DNA from: Aspidiotus rigidus
Lineage: Eukaryota > Arthropoda > Insecta > Hemiptera > Diaspididae
Length of the DNA: 64,000 bases
Direction: 5' to 3'
Assembly: GCA_035079385.1 (NCBI GenBank)
Contig: JAVHKY010000018.1
Coordinates: 62,001 to 126,000 of the forward strand
A program made the translations under genes and the position numbers. Numbering within the stretch: the first letter of the stretch is position 1; every line of letters begins with the position of its first letter. The notes beneath the pieces are model-generated. The model did no database searches. It was not told the origin of the DNA and was given only the letters and a program-made list of their open reading frames with translations. Shown in pieces: positions 10,868-24,300 of the stretch.

Positions 10868-13704
10868 CATCTACTTCCTAATCTTTGGGTGAACAGAGGA
10901 AAGAGGGATTGAGTCGCCGCGTCCTTAACTTGAAAGAATGTCCCCGAATGACCTTGACCTCCATTAGGGGAATTGAAAAGTTTCTATTGTGTATCCAACT
11001 TATGGACTGTCGGAAGGGAGGGAATAGGAGCCTTATGATCTTGATTTGAAGGACCCTTAAACTACGTCATTATAGATGAACTGAATCGACACCCCAAAAC
11101 TTCGAAAATTTTCATCTTTTTCATGTGTGTTTACACGACCTTCCAAATCGACGAACTTGCCTTCAAACATAAATACATTTTACTTTGGAACTTAAAAAGA
11201 CTCTCCCACAAAAACCTGATGACGGAGAAGAGGGAGATCGGAGCGCCTAGTGAAACCAATGAGCATATCTTGAACCTCTCCGACATTACGCTTTCGTTTC
11301 TGGATGACCTGAACCTTCACTAGGTACCTCGGAACTCGACCTGAAGTGGGATCAGAGTTAGTCCTAGCATTCAAAGTCCAGACTTAGCACTTATTTAGCC
11401 TCATATAGGCCTCCACTGGCCATCCCTTCGCCCAATTGCGGCTCTCATGGAGGCAGACGCTACGACTTCCAGGACTGAAACTTGTAACCTCCTTATTAGG
11501 AAGTTCACCATTTCGGTCCATACAGACGCGTTCCAGACCTTCATTGTTCGTACATAAATTTCAATCATCCTTCTTGATGAGCCTAAACTCAAATTATGTA
11601 CGCCAGGAAAATGCAAGAGACAGCAGCAGCTTTTGAATTTTTTGCCGTCAAAATGCTGCACTACACGAAATCCTTCTCTCGTTTTTTTCCGCGAAATTCA
11701 ACTTGCACTTTCGACCCCACGCTAAAACCCGTCATTCGTATGCACAAACGAGCGCATGGAAGAAGAAAAAACTTTTCAGTAGCGTGTCCGTAAAAGCGAA
11801 TTACCGGCGTCGTCGTAATAAGTTTTCACTCTCGATTCAGTCTCTCCGCGAATGCGAACGCAAAGCGTCTACGTGAACTTTACCTTAAGCCCTCGCAAAG
11901 GTCACACACGAACGCGTCACTTCCAGTTTCACCACACTGCATTCTAGCGGTACCGATGAGGCGCGCGGCAACGAAAGGGAAACCGTTCCACGAAGGATGA
12001 GTCGGTGAAGCTGCAGCTCGGGGTGAATGTCACAGCGAAATTCGATCGTGGTGGTAATTTAACGGCGTGCAATTTTCGTGTACAGATTGGGCCGGGGCGT
12101 AGCGAGCGTCGAAGCGTGCTGCGATTGCGGTTGTCTTCTAGCACGCTAAATGCTAAATATAGGCCACACACGTCACGTTTTTTTGCACAAGTATCGCCGC
12201 ATTTCGAAAACAATAGGACTGCTAACCGTGTGTGGTATATTAATCGAGTTAATTTTCGCGCATCGATTGTGCCAGCGATATCATGCGATTCATTCGGACC
12301 GGTGAGTGGATGAATTTATGAGCTCGTTCGCTGTGATGGCGTGTGTGGGAATAGACGGCGACTAACACGTTCTTTGGCAATACGAAGACAAGCGAATATG
12401 GAATGTCGATTTCAGCTTTTTCAAAAGTACAACATTTTATGGATATCTAAGGTCGAAAGGAACTTATGAGGATCTCGCTGATTAATTTGTTTAGTTCATA
12501 AGCGTTTCAAAATTCGCGATCTGAACTGAACACATATACTATAACGTATATAAGTATTAGAGCTTGGTTCATATGTAAGCCAGTGCGATATAGATCGTAG
12601 ATAAGAAAGTGCGATTCAACAGAATTCTTGACATTTAAACCAATCTTTGTATGATTGTCGAGCGCACGTGGGTAACTCGAAATTAATTGAAGAACGAATC
12701 TAGCATAAATCTTGAGCGTAGGATCTGAATGGATAATCTTGTAGTATTAACGAGGCGAACTCGCGAATGTAATATCTTTTCGATTAAGCGATGTGTTTGA
12801 TTCATCGTAAATATGTTGTAGGAGAACTGACATTCATACTCAGAACATAAAACAGACATATTTAGCAAACGAGAAGACATTAGATACACATATAATATCT
12901 TGCACAATTTTAGTAATCAAAATGAAATATGAAACACTGTACGCACATGGGCAATGATGGTAGATCTAAGTCCAGCTTATCAGCGAAATCATGTAACGAG
13001 GATGGAAACTATTTTGACCCCACCCCAGTTTACTCAGCAATACTTACATGCTGGTGGGAAGACAATAAGCAAAGAGAAAATAAGTCGGCGTCATCTACCG
13101 AGATTACACTTGAGATGAATCATAAGAAGACTCCTCTTATCCTCGATTTGAGGTTCAATGTGATACCTTCAAAGGCAACTAAAGATAATTAACGATCGAC
13201 AGATGAATTTTCGAGGAGATTTGAGTGAGGCTGGAAACGATTTGCGACATATTCTGGGATCCAAAACGTGATCGCAAGTGAAACCAGTACCAAAAAAGGC
13301 CGAAGGATTTGAGCTCTGATGTTATGAAAGATCAAAGGAGAAATATACTCCATCAAAAGAATCTGAAAGAAGCAGTGCGGTGTTGGTCAGCATAATATTC
13401 GAAAATACCCATTATACAGAATGGCGGTTGGTGACAACCATGAGTCAAATATGAATAACACTTCCATCTTTTCTTTTTTATAAATTAACGACCCTTGCAA
13501 CCAAACTTAATGTTATGGGCTCGGAGAGGCCATGATGATCACGAATATAAGAAATCAGTGGATCGAAGGTAAGTTCCTCGTTCTGAAGATTTTCTTATGA
13601 TTGTTTGAGAGAGATTTCGCGATAGCGGGAGGTAAAGAATTGTGCAGTCAGATGTTTTCGAGAGCTTGGTAAGAGAAAATTCGCAAAAATTGCGTGCCAT
13701 TATG
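10868..13704. other. No gene recognised; CpG-rich part at 11.7-12.3 kb
   Basis: Short overlapping frames on both strands only (longest 102 codons at 12005-12313), none with recognisable motifs or splice context. Roughly 11700-12320 is richer in CG dinucleotides than its neighbours and may be an undisrupted host region or a promoter, but I see nothing to support a specific gene. Confidence 0.4.
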
Positions 13705-13706
13705 TA

Positions 13707-14243
13707 TACCGTGTGAGGCCAAAAGATGTTGCTAGTTGAATGAGAATTTGCACTAAATCTGTTGTGGCGTAAAAACGCGACGTAAACTTCAAATCTACAA
13801 AATTTGTATCTTAATTTTATCTTCCATTTGCGCCCCTACCCAACTTTCTACAACTTTTCTGAGGCGAATTATGGATCAAAATGTGCCAAAAATTGACCAA
13901 CTTGCCAAGATTTCCGAAATAAGAACCTGAAAATTCCCCCATTTTCGAGCTTCCTAAGGTCATTTAAGTATTATTTTCGGAATCAGCGTTAAATTTCACT
14001 TCAAATCAAGTAAAGTATGGAAGTTTGAACAATTTTTTATTTTTGAGAATTTTGGCAAAGTGGTCAAATTTTGGTTCATAACTCGGCTCAGAAAAGTCAT
14101 AAAAAAATTGGATAGGGGCGTAAATTGAAGATAAAATTGAGATACATAATTTGTAAATTTGAAGTTTACGTCCAACGTTTACCTACAACAAATTTAGTCC
14201 AAATCCCCATTTAAAGGGCAACATCTTTTGGCCTCACTCGGTA
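13707..14243. mobile_element. MITE, 537 bp, long inverted ends, TA target duplication
   Basis: Both ends read inward TACCGNGTGAGGCCAAAAGA. The inverted repeats extend for roughly 200 bp with scattered differences, so the element can fold on itself. TA flanks it at 13705-13706 and 14244-14245, the signature of Tc1/mariner-type insertion. It has no coding capacity and would have depended on a transposase in trans. Confidence 0.88.
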
Positions 14244-14689
14244 TAGCCTAGAAGAGAGAAAGTGTCTGACGGCCCTTCAGCATTGCAATTTAAACAGGAA
14301 GGAGGTGGGAGAAGAGTGGGTGATACAGGTATGGTTTTTTCTTTGATAAGTTGGGTAGGTTCTTCAAGTCGGGTTGGGTGGTTTGAAGTGGACCGAGGGT
14401 ACAGCTTTCTAATAGATAGGAGTTCATTGGAGTATGAGGAGGCGCAGAAATCATACCACAAGGAGAGGACGAAGGAGTGATGATAGGATTTGAGATCATA
14501 CGAGAGGAAGAATGAAGAATCCAGTGCCGTAACCAGGGGAGGGAATAAGGGGTATGAAACCCTTTCTTGAGGATCAGAATTTACTCCCGGTGCTAATGAA
14601 CCAAAAGAAAATTTCTGGTCCCTGCCTGAGAACCGTGGTCATCATTCCCGCTATCCCTTCCTTAGAGAAATTTCTGACTACGACCCTGA

Positions 14690-14860
14690 AGTAATCAGTT
14701 ATGTAAGGTGAACGCAGTGACCGCACTTTGTGGCAGGTCGACTGCGTCGTGTTTTTTAAGCTCGATGTGTCCCGGAATCCATACCCAAGAGATGGAGGAT
14801 GAGGAAGACCTGAGTGAGTGTATAAGAATGAGGATTCTTTACCGATAGGAGGAGACGTTG
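14690..14860 (-). pseudogene. Non-LTR retrotransposon RNase H relic
   Basis: One minus-strand frame reads RILILIHSLRSSSSSISWVW then IPGHIELKKHDAVDLPQSAV, ending at a stop at 14695-14697. This matches the end of a non-LTR RNase H domain, where a W(I/V)P(G/S)H motif precedes the last acidic residue. Flanking frames are broken. It could extend left to about 14260, but I see no diagnostic motif there. Confidence 0.55.
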
Positions 14861-15091
14861 AGAACATGGATACACGGAAACGGACAGAAGGATGAGACAT
14901 TATCCTCAATGCATATTCAGTTCTGGATTCTGATTTGGAGCCGTCTAAAAGGAGGCAAGGAAATTCTGAAGAAATTATTTTGTTGATATATTGTTTGTTT
15001 AAAACGTCAGCTGTTTTGAGAATTTATTGGGATAAGTTGCAAATTATGTGGAGAATGGAATTTTTGAGACATTCAATCGTTGATAAAGTTC

Positions 15092-15130
15092 GACCCTGAT
15101 GATGTTCGCTAGGCGGACGAAACGTCGGTC
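15092..15130 (+). ncRNA. Hammerhead ribozyme motif (PLE-type)
   Basis: Elements in order: GACC (15092-15095), CTGATGA (15096-15102), one extra T, a 6-bp stem GTTCGC/GCGGAC with loop TAG (15104-15118), GAAA (15119-15122), CGTC (15123-15126) and GGTC (15127-15130), which pairs with GACC. This is the hammerhead core with a minimal self-complementary ACGT stem III, as in PLE-derived and other dimer-active hammerheads. Predicted cleavage is after CGTC. The T between CTGATGA and stem II is a departure from the strict consensus. No PLE coding sequence remains beside it. Confidence 0.65.
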
Positions 15131-15224
15131 TGTGTTCTTTTGAAAAATTTGTGCGAGGCAGTGCCAAAACTACAGAGTTATGTTCGACCAAACATTTAAA
15201 AAGTAGCCTTACGGAGCAGAATTT

Positions 15225-16250
15225 ACTACGTCGACCGTCAGTTCAACTTCGACAATTGTCAAATCCATTTCGACTCATTTTCCACGTCGATCTCAAACCC
15301 ATTTGAAGTTGACTCTTCCAAATTTTCCAACTGACCTGAAATCGAGTACTTTGTTGGGTCGAGTTCAAGTCGATTTGAAGTTCTCCCTTCATTAACGCTG
15401 GTCGACTTCAAATTGACTTCAAATAGACTTCGATTTAGAGTTGACTTTGGTTCGACTCCTTCAAATTTTTTGTCGAACTAAAATTGGTTGCTCGGTTACG
15501 TTGATGAACACTCGATTACAAGTTTTTTGAGAAGGTATGCTAGTCTACCTCAAATAGATCTCAAATATGAGATCGGTTTAGAGTCGATTTACAGTTACCC
15601 TTCTGTAGTATTTTGTCTCTTGGGTGACTTCGCTACCGGCAGACAGAATGTGTAGGCATCCTTTAATAATGAGAGCCATTGAGATTTTCAATCACGCTTC
15701 ACCAGTGCAGAACGCAATTTCGACGTCGATTTTCAGTCGACATTAAAATCTGATACCAGAAGTCGACTTATTCTTGACCCAAAATCATGCACTTGAAATC
15801 GACCCGAAAATCGACGTTGATTCTTGAGTCGTCTTCTCCAAATTTTTCTACAAGCCCAAAATTAATTGCTCAATTGGGTCGAGTTGATTTGTAGTTCTCT
15901 GGTAACACACGCTGATCTACTTCTGAAGACAATTCGAGTCGAAGTCTCCAAATTTTGTTATCGACCTGAAATCGTCTGTTCTGTTGTGCGTCGATGATAA
16001 CAGTCGATTCAGGAGTATAAATCTAACAGAAGCACTCGAAATCGACGACAACGTTGATCGACGTCGATTTCCGGTCAACATCACTCTACAATACCAGGAT
16101 TCGACTCAATTCCGACGTTGACGATGAGTTGATGGTGAAAAGAAGCGGTTCATTTTGAGTCGATTTGCGGTGGACATCGGCTCAAAATCAAGTCTACTTT
16201 CGTTCAAATTAGCGAGTCGATTTGGAGTCGACATGGTTCATCGGGTTGAA
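15225..16250 (-). repeat. Satellite block C, same family, inverted orientation
   Basis: Monomers here read as the reverse complement of blocks A and B: TTGGGTCGAGTTCAAGTCGA replaces the CGACTTGAA..CGACCCAA order. They are strongly diverged and not homogenised. The block begins about 95 bp after the hammerhead motif. Confidence 0.75.
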
Positions 16251-18699
<2,449 letters not shown>

Positions 18700-20620
18700 A
18701 TATCGAAAATCCCCCGATTTGAGGTTCACTTAACAATTCCAAGACACTTTGAATTTTTCAGCTTTTTCTGGAACTCGACGTTTTTTTCCTAGAAAAAAAA
18801 AAAAAAATACCTGACTTTTCTGGATCACAATGCCCGCCTTCTTTCCTATCTCGAATAACTCCTGTTAATACAATCGGATTTTTTTCCTGAAATTCTTCAT
18901 TCATGAATGCATCGGATGCCTGAAAATTACCTGACCTTAGCAACGTTCCACGACTTTTTCATGAACACTCAAATTCCCTGGAATTTCTCAGTTTTCCAGG
19001 AGTTAGTCATTTTTTTCCCGAAAATATACCCAGACTTTTCAAGGTTTTTCTAGACTATAATCTCCACATTTCTTCCTTCAAAAAAAAAATTATATTTGTA
19101 CAATCGGGTTTTTTAAATAAAATTTTTCATTCATGAATGCATCGAACCTCAGAAAATTGACTGACTTTAGTAGCATTCCTCAACTTCTTCATGAGCACCT
19201 GAATTCCCTGGAATTTCTCGGTTTTCTAGAAATTCGTCGTTTTTCCCCCGCAAAAATATGGCCAGACTTTTTCAGGTCTTTCCGGACTATAATCTTCACA
19301 TTTGTTCCTCTCAAAAAAAAAATCATGTTTACAATCGGATTTTTTAAATAAAACTTTTCATTCATGAATGCATCGAACGTCAGATAATTCCCTCACTTTG
19401 GCAACTTTCCTTGACTTTTTCATGATCATTTGACCTCCCGAACATTTCCCGCTTTCCCAGAAATATAGTCGTTTCATCCTTGAAAAAAATTCCCCGACTT
19501 CTGCAAGTTTCTCCAAATTATAATCTTCACTCCGTTTCCTGTTTCAGAAAAAAATTTTAATTCGTACCTCCAATTTTTTTTCATATTTTTCATTCATGAA
19601 ATTCGTTTTTGTAAATTTTACCTTCTTTCTTCTCAAAAAAGAAAAAAAATAGTTTGTTTTATAATAGATATTTTTTTATGATTTTTCATTCATGTACGCG
19701 GCAAATCTCAGATGATTCATTGACCTCGACAATTTTGATAAATTCTTTATTTAGGTGTCGAATTGAAACAAATTCCTTGACCATGGTAAAATTCCATGTT
19801 TTTTCCGAGTTTTTTTAAACTACAATCGTCACCTTCTTTCTTCTCAAAAAAACAAAAAAAAAGAAGAAATTTAGTTCGTTTCATCCGATTTTATTCGTCG
19901 AATTTCCCAAAAATTTTTTTAGGTTTCTCCAATCTATAATTTTTATTTCCTTTCCTCTCTATCTCTCTCTCACTCAAAAAAAAAAAAAAAAAAATTCAGT
20001 TTGCATCCTTGGTATTTTTTTCTGAAATTTTTTCTTCATGGATAAAAAGTACATCCAATCTCGAAAAATTCCCTCACCCTGACGAAATTTCCTGACTTTT
20101 CCATGAATACTCACATTCTCTAACCTAACCCGGTTTAATATCGAAGGGGAATTTGTGTTTTCTTTCCTAACCCGGTTTGTCAAAGGCTATAGTCGTTCTC
20201 TGATTTTTTCCAAGTTTTTTCAGACCATAATCTCACCTTGTATCCCCTGAAAGAAAAACACTACACGTCATCAGATTTTTTTGTAAAAATTTCCAGTCAG
20301 GGATCTATCTTACAAAATTCTCTGACCTTGACAAAATTCCACCTTTTCCGGTTTTTCAGAAACTAGTCCCCCACCCCTCTGGAAAAGAAATTGCTGAATT
20401 TTTCAGGTTCTTCCAGACTATAATCTAGACTCAATTTCCCGTCAGAAAAAATTCAGTTGCGCTATCACCTTTCTCATCTAAAATTCGTCGTTCATGAATG
20501 AGTTTAATCTCAGGAAATTCCCGAACAATCCGCGAAAATCCTCGACTTTTCCATGAACACTCAAATTCCCTGACTTTTCCCGCCTTCCCAGAAGTTGGTC
20601 ACCTTGCATGTTGAAATTCC
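18700..20620 (+). repeat. Degenerate ~232-bp tandem repeat
   Basis: The landmark CATTCATGAATGCATCG recurs at about 18897, 19127 and 19359, giving a period near 232 bp. Each unit also has TCCCTGGAATTTCTCGGTTT-like, GACTTTTTCATGAACACTCA-like and A-rich blocks. Copies right of 19450 are increasingly degraded and irregularly spaced. No coding potential. Confidence 0.8.
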
Positions 20621-21112
20621 TTTGAATCCCCTCCCTCTATGCACAAAGGCTGATTATTGGAATCTATATATGCAAGTTCCTCTCCCTTCCTCCAAGCCTC
20701 GTGAATCTTGAAAGTCGAAATTTATCCGAATCTCGTGAGAAGATCACAGCCCCCGCTTCTTTGGAGTCATAATTCACTTCTCTTGCCACCCGGTTGTCAA
20801 AATTTTCCCAAATCCCCCACGAATATTTTGCTGAGGCAGGGCCCTTGTTAATAATATATCCTTCGTCTGAGTTCTAGAATTTTAACCTTTGAAGATAATA
20901 AAACTAGACGTCAACTAATATTTTTCTAATTAATGTGTTTCCACCCCATCCCTCTTCATGTGGTTATTTCAATTTAGCAGCAACCGATTCTTCTTAGAAT
21001 ATTGAGACGACTCATTTCACAGGTTAGGCTAGTCTGTCCACTCACAATGGACGACATTAAACCTTTAACCTAAATAAAATATACATCATAGAAAATTATT
21101 AAACTAGTGGTA
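20621..21112. other. 3' side of the Expansion/Rebuff-like gene
   Basis: Lies downstream (minus strand) of the last coding exon and probably holds the 3' UTR and poly(A) site. I could not locate these with certainty. Confidence 0.35.
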
Positions 21113-21316
21113 CTAACTCTGCGGTAATTTTGACTTGAGCATATCCATAGCGACGACGTTAACGATTAGCACCCAAATCGGGCAGTCCAATAATTCTTGT
21201 TCGGATTTGACAAATGCGATCGCGCTCAGACATTGACATTCTAATCTCCTTCGGTCCGGATACGCTCTCGCTAATTCGCGAGTAACGTTATTCTGAAATT
21301 TCTTCATATCGAATAA
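21113..21316 (-). CDS. Expansion/Rebuff-like exon 5 (C-terminal, with stop)
   Basis: Acceptor CTCTGTTTCAG ends at 21317 (minus). The exon encodes 67 residues, starting LFDMKKFQNN and ending DMLKSKLPQS before the stop. It carries the second half of the MH2-like fold (AYPDRRRLE, LDCPIWVLIV). The phase-0 join to exon 4 gives KPMK-LFDMKKF. Confidence 0.9.
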   Translation of the reverse strand, partial: LFDMKKFQNNVTRELARAYPDRRRLECQCLSAIAFVKSEQELLDCPIWVLIVNVVAMDMLKSKLPQS

Positions 21317-24300
21317 CTGAAACAGAGGGCAATTGAAATACATCAGATTAAAACATTTCAACCGGATGGCTACACATGATCTATTAAGATCGTTCTCCAG
21401 AGTAATTTCAGAAGACATAGGTAATGCCCTTGTCAATGAAGATCTAACAGCTGTTTCCACGTTTCGGATTTTTGAGAAAACTGCCACGAGGGATGGCCGC
21501 ATTCCTAATACCGCTGCATTCGCAAGGAGGAGGAGGAAAACTCGTTCTCGCTGTTTACAATTTTCTCGAATAGACTTTCTATAAGCGCATCATCTCGAAT
21601 TGTTTTTTGTACATACGTAGGTACCTCTCGTGTGTGTTGCAATACCGTAAAACATTTCGAGTCAATATAAAAAAAATTCAAAAGATCGCACGAACTCCTA
21701 TTCTTCTTTGTGAGGCCGTTAATCGGCGCCGCGCTCGTCAAAGAAGCTCTACGACATCGACATCGTCGTCTTAGTGAACACGGCGTACTCGCATACAAAT
21801 ACTTCATACGTATACATAGTTCGACTTCGCGCTGCCATAAAACTCTGCATTCAAACGTTTTTCAGCACCGAAGACGCGATGATAATAAACTATAGAAGTG
21901 TACATAAATACGTATTTATTGAAAAAGCGATCTCTTCACATACAGGGACTAGATGAGCTTACGCAATCTTTATTATGCGACTATAGAGTCGTCAGATTTT
22001 GAGAGATAAGACACGTGTATACGCGGAAATAATACCTAATTTGCACCGTTGTGTAAGTGTACCATGTGTGTTCGCGATGTCCCTACACCGCTCGAACAAT
22101 TGATCATAATGATTTTCTATAGACAATCGAATTGCAAAAACCCATCCACGAGTCGCACCATCAAATGTCGCCCGATCGACTGGGACGCCTTCATTTATGC
22201 AATTTCCTTCGCGACTCCACGCAAAACGTTATCTCGCGCAAAATCATCGCTTGAAGTGTCTTTTCCAACTGTCCCCTCTTCTCCTCTTATACACAAAACA
22301 AATTCATATTTGGTTTTCATGAAGCATTCCATCGTGCCCACAGAAGAAGGTGAAATCAACTAGCTACAATTGGCAAGGAAGTGATATGCATTCAGAAATA
22401 GCCAGAAGAAAGTAAGGTGAAGAGATCGACATGAGTGATCGAAAGATTGGCAACAAAATCAAAAACTCACTCCCTCGTCATCATGAGAGTCGACCAATCA
22501 CAAGCTGAGGTAATCCAAGATCAGGGCGAGTATATCAAAAAAGTCACAACAACTTTTTTACGAGTAGCAATGTATTCAATTTTTCTGTTTACGTCCAGCA
22601 TGTGAGGAAAACCATCGATACAAGTGAGCTACTTATTCGTGGTACAATTTCAAAGAATGATTGATGTCGCCTACTCATAAATCCACCGATGCAGACAGAT
22701 AAAATGAAGGGCCAGTTTGTTGTAACTCACCTTCATTGGTTTGTCGACTTCCAGTGCGCAATTGGATAACTTTAATATTTCATTTCCTATACTATTTTCT
22801 CCTTTTTCGCCTCCGTCGTTGGTACATTTTACGTAGACATTGGATTTGGATACGCGCTTAATAAGAATATTACCGTCCGTATCCATCTTCAGTTTTACTC
22901 CCTGAAACAAAATTTTTGAAAATATAAATATCGCAACTACAATAAATAATATGACAGACACGATCGTCTAGATTACGGTACGATATACAAGTCCAGGTCC
23001 AATCGACCGGATTTTCCACAAATCAACATTTGATAGATCTTTCAATCATCTGCTTTGAAGTCTGAGAAATTCTGAGTCTCTATTTGCCATAAGATTGGAT
23101 TGGAATATTGACGGGGTAGTACTTGAGAAGGTAAAAAACTTCCTACAGCGCGAGAAATGAGGATTATGTTTAGTTCTCACGGTAGGTCAAGGCTACACCT
23201 AACTTCTGATATCACCTGCAGAGTTGAAATCGTAGCCTGGCTTCTGGGCTTATGGAAAGACTGTCGCAGGGTATGAGCAAGGTTATAAGTTCTCTACTGC
23301 AGCCGTGATTCGGAAAATTGTCACCCGCGACGATTTTTCAGACCGATAATTCTATCAATTTTTTTACAAAAAGATACAGCAGGAGAAGAATGGTCGATGT
23401 GCTCTCGAAAGGCAACTTCTTTGCGACGTCAAAAATCAATATACGAATATTTTTCATAATTTTTAAGTGGTGCGCTACGGGTAGGATGAGTGGTTCTTCG
23501 TCTCGTCCAGCTCCCCCTCGGGAACTGTGACGAAAGAATGGTTTCACAATATCACATTCGCGTTGTCCCGTTATAGAGCCCGGAAGAGGCCATTCTGCCC
23601 ACGGCGCACCACTCGGAAAATTCTGAAAAAATATCTATACTGGGACCTCTCGAAGGCACATCGAACTTTTTTATTCCGTCACACCCTTTAGTGTTTCTTG
23701 ACAACAGGCGAGAGGAGAAGAGGAGGTGGAAGAAGAGGATTTCCAAGCAATGCGTTTCAAATAGGGAACCTGTTCTACAGCTGCTATATGGAAAAACATA
23801 TCTGGTTCCTGCTGTCTGCTATCGCTGCGAGAAATTGTGATTCTTACAGGAGCAAAGACTATTTAAAAAGTATGGAATTGTTTCATATGATGAACTTCGC
23901 AATTTGAAGCCCACGTAGCCCAAACTTTCACGATCCCTTAACACGCACCAAAGATCTGCACTTTTGGATTATTGGAGTTAAAGTTTGTCAAATGGAAGAA
24001 AACGTTTCCCAGTTCTCTGTTTACTCAGCCCAAAATTAACCTCTTCACAGAATTTTTCGTAGTTTCTCAGACTTTTTCATGAAAACTGAATAGAATCGAA
24101 ATTTATCAAAAGCTTCAATTTGGATACTTGACCTACACTTGTGTCACAATCTTCCTTGAAATACAATTTTCGGTAAATTCTGTATTTTTTGTAAATTTTT
24201 TATTTTTGTTAGTTTTTGTTTTCATTTTTGTAAATTTTCTATTTTTTGTAAATTTTCTATTTTTTGTAAATTCTATATTTTTTAAAAATTTTGTATCTTC

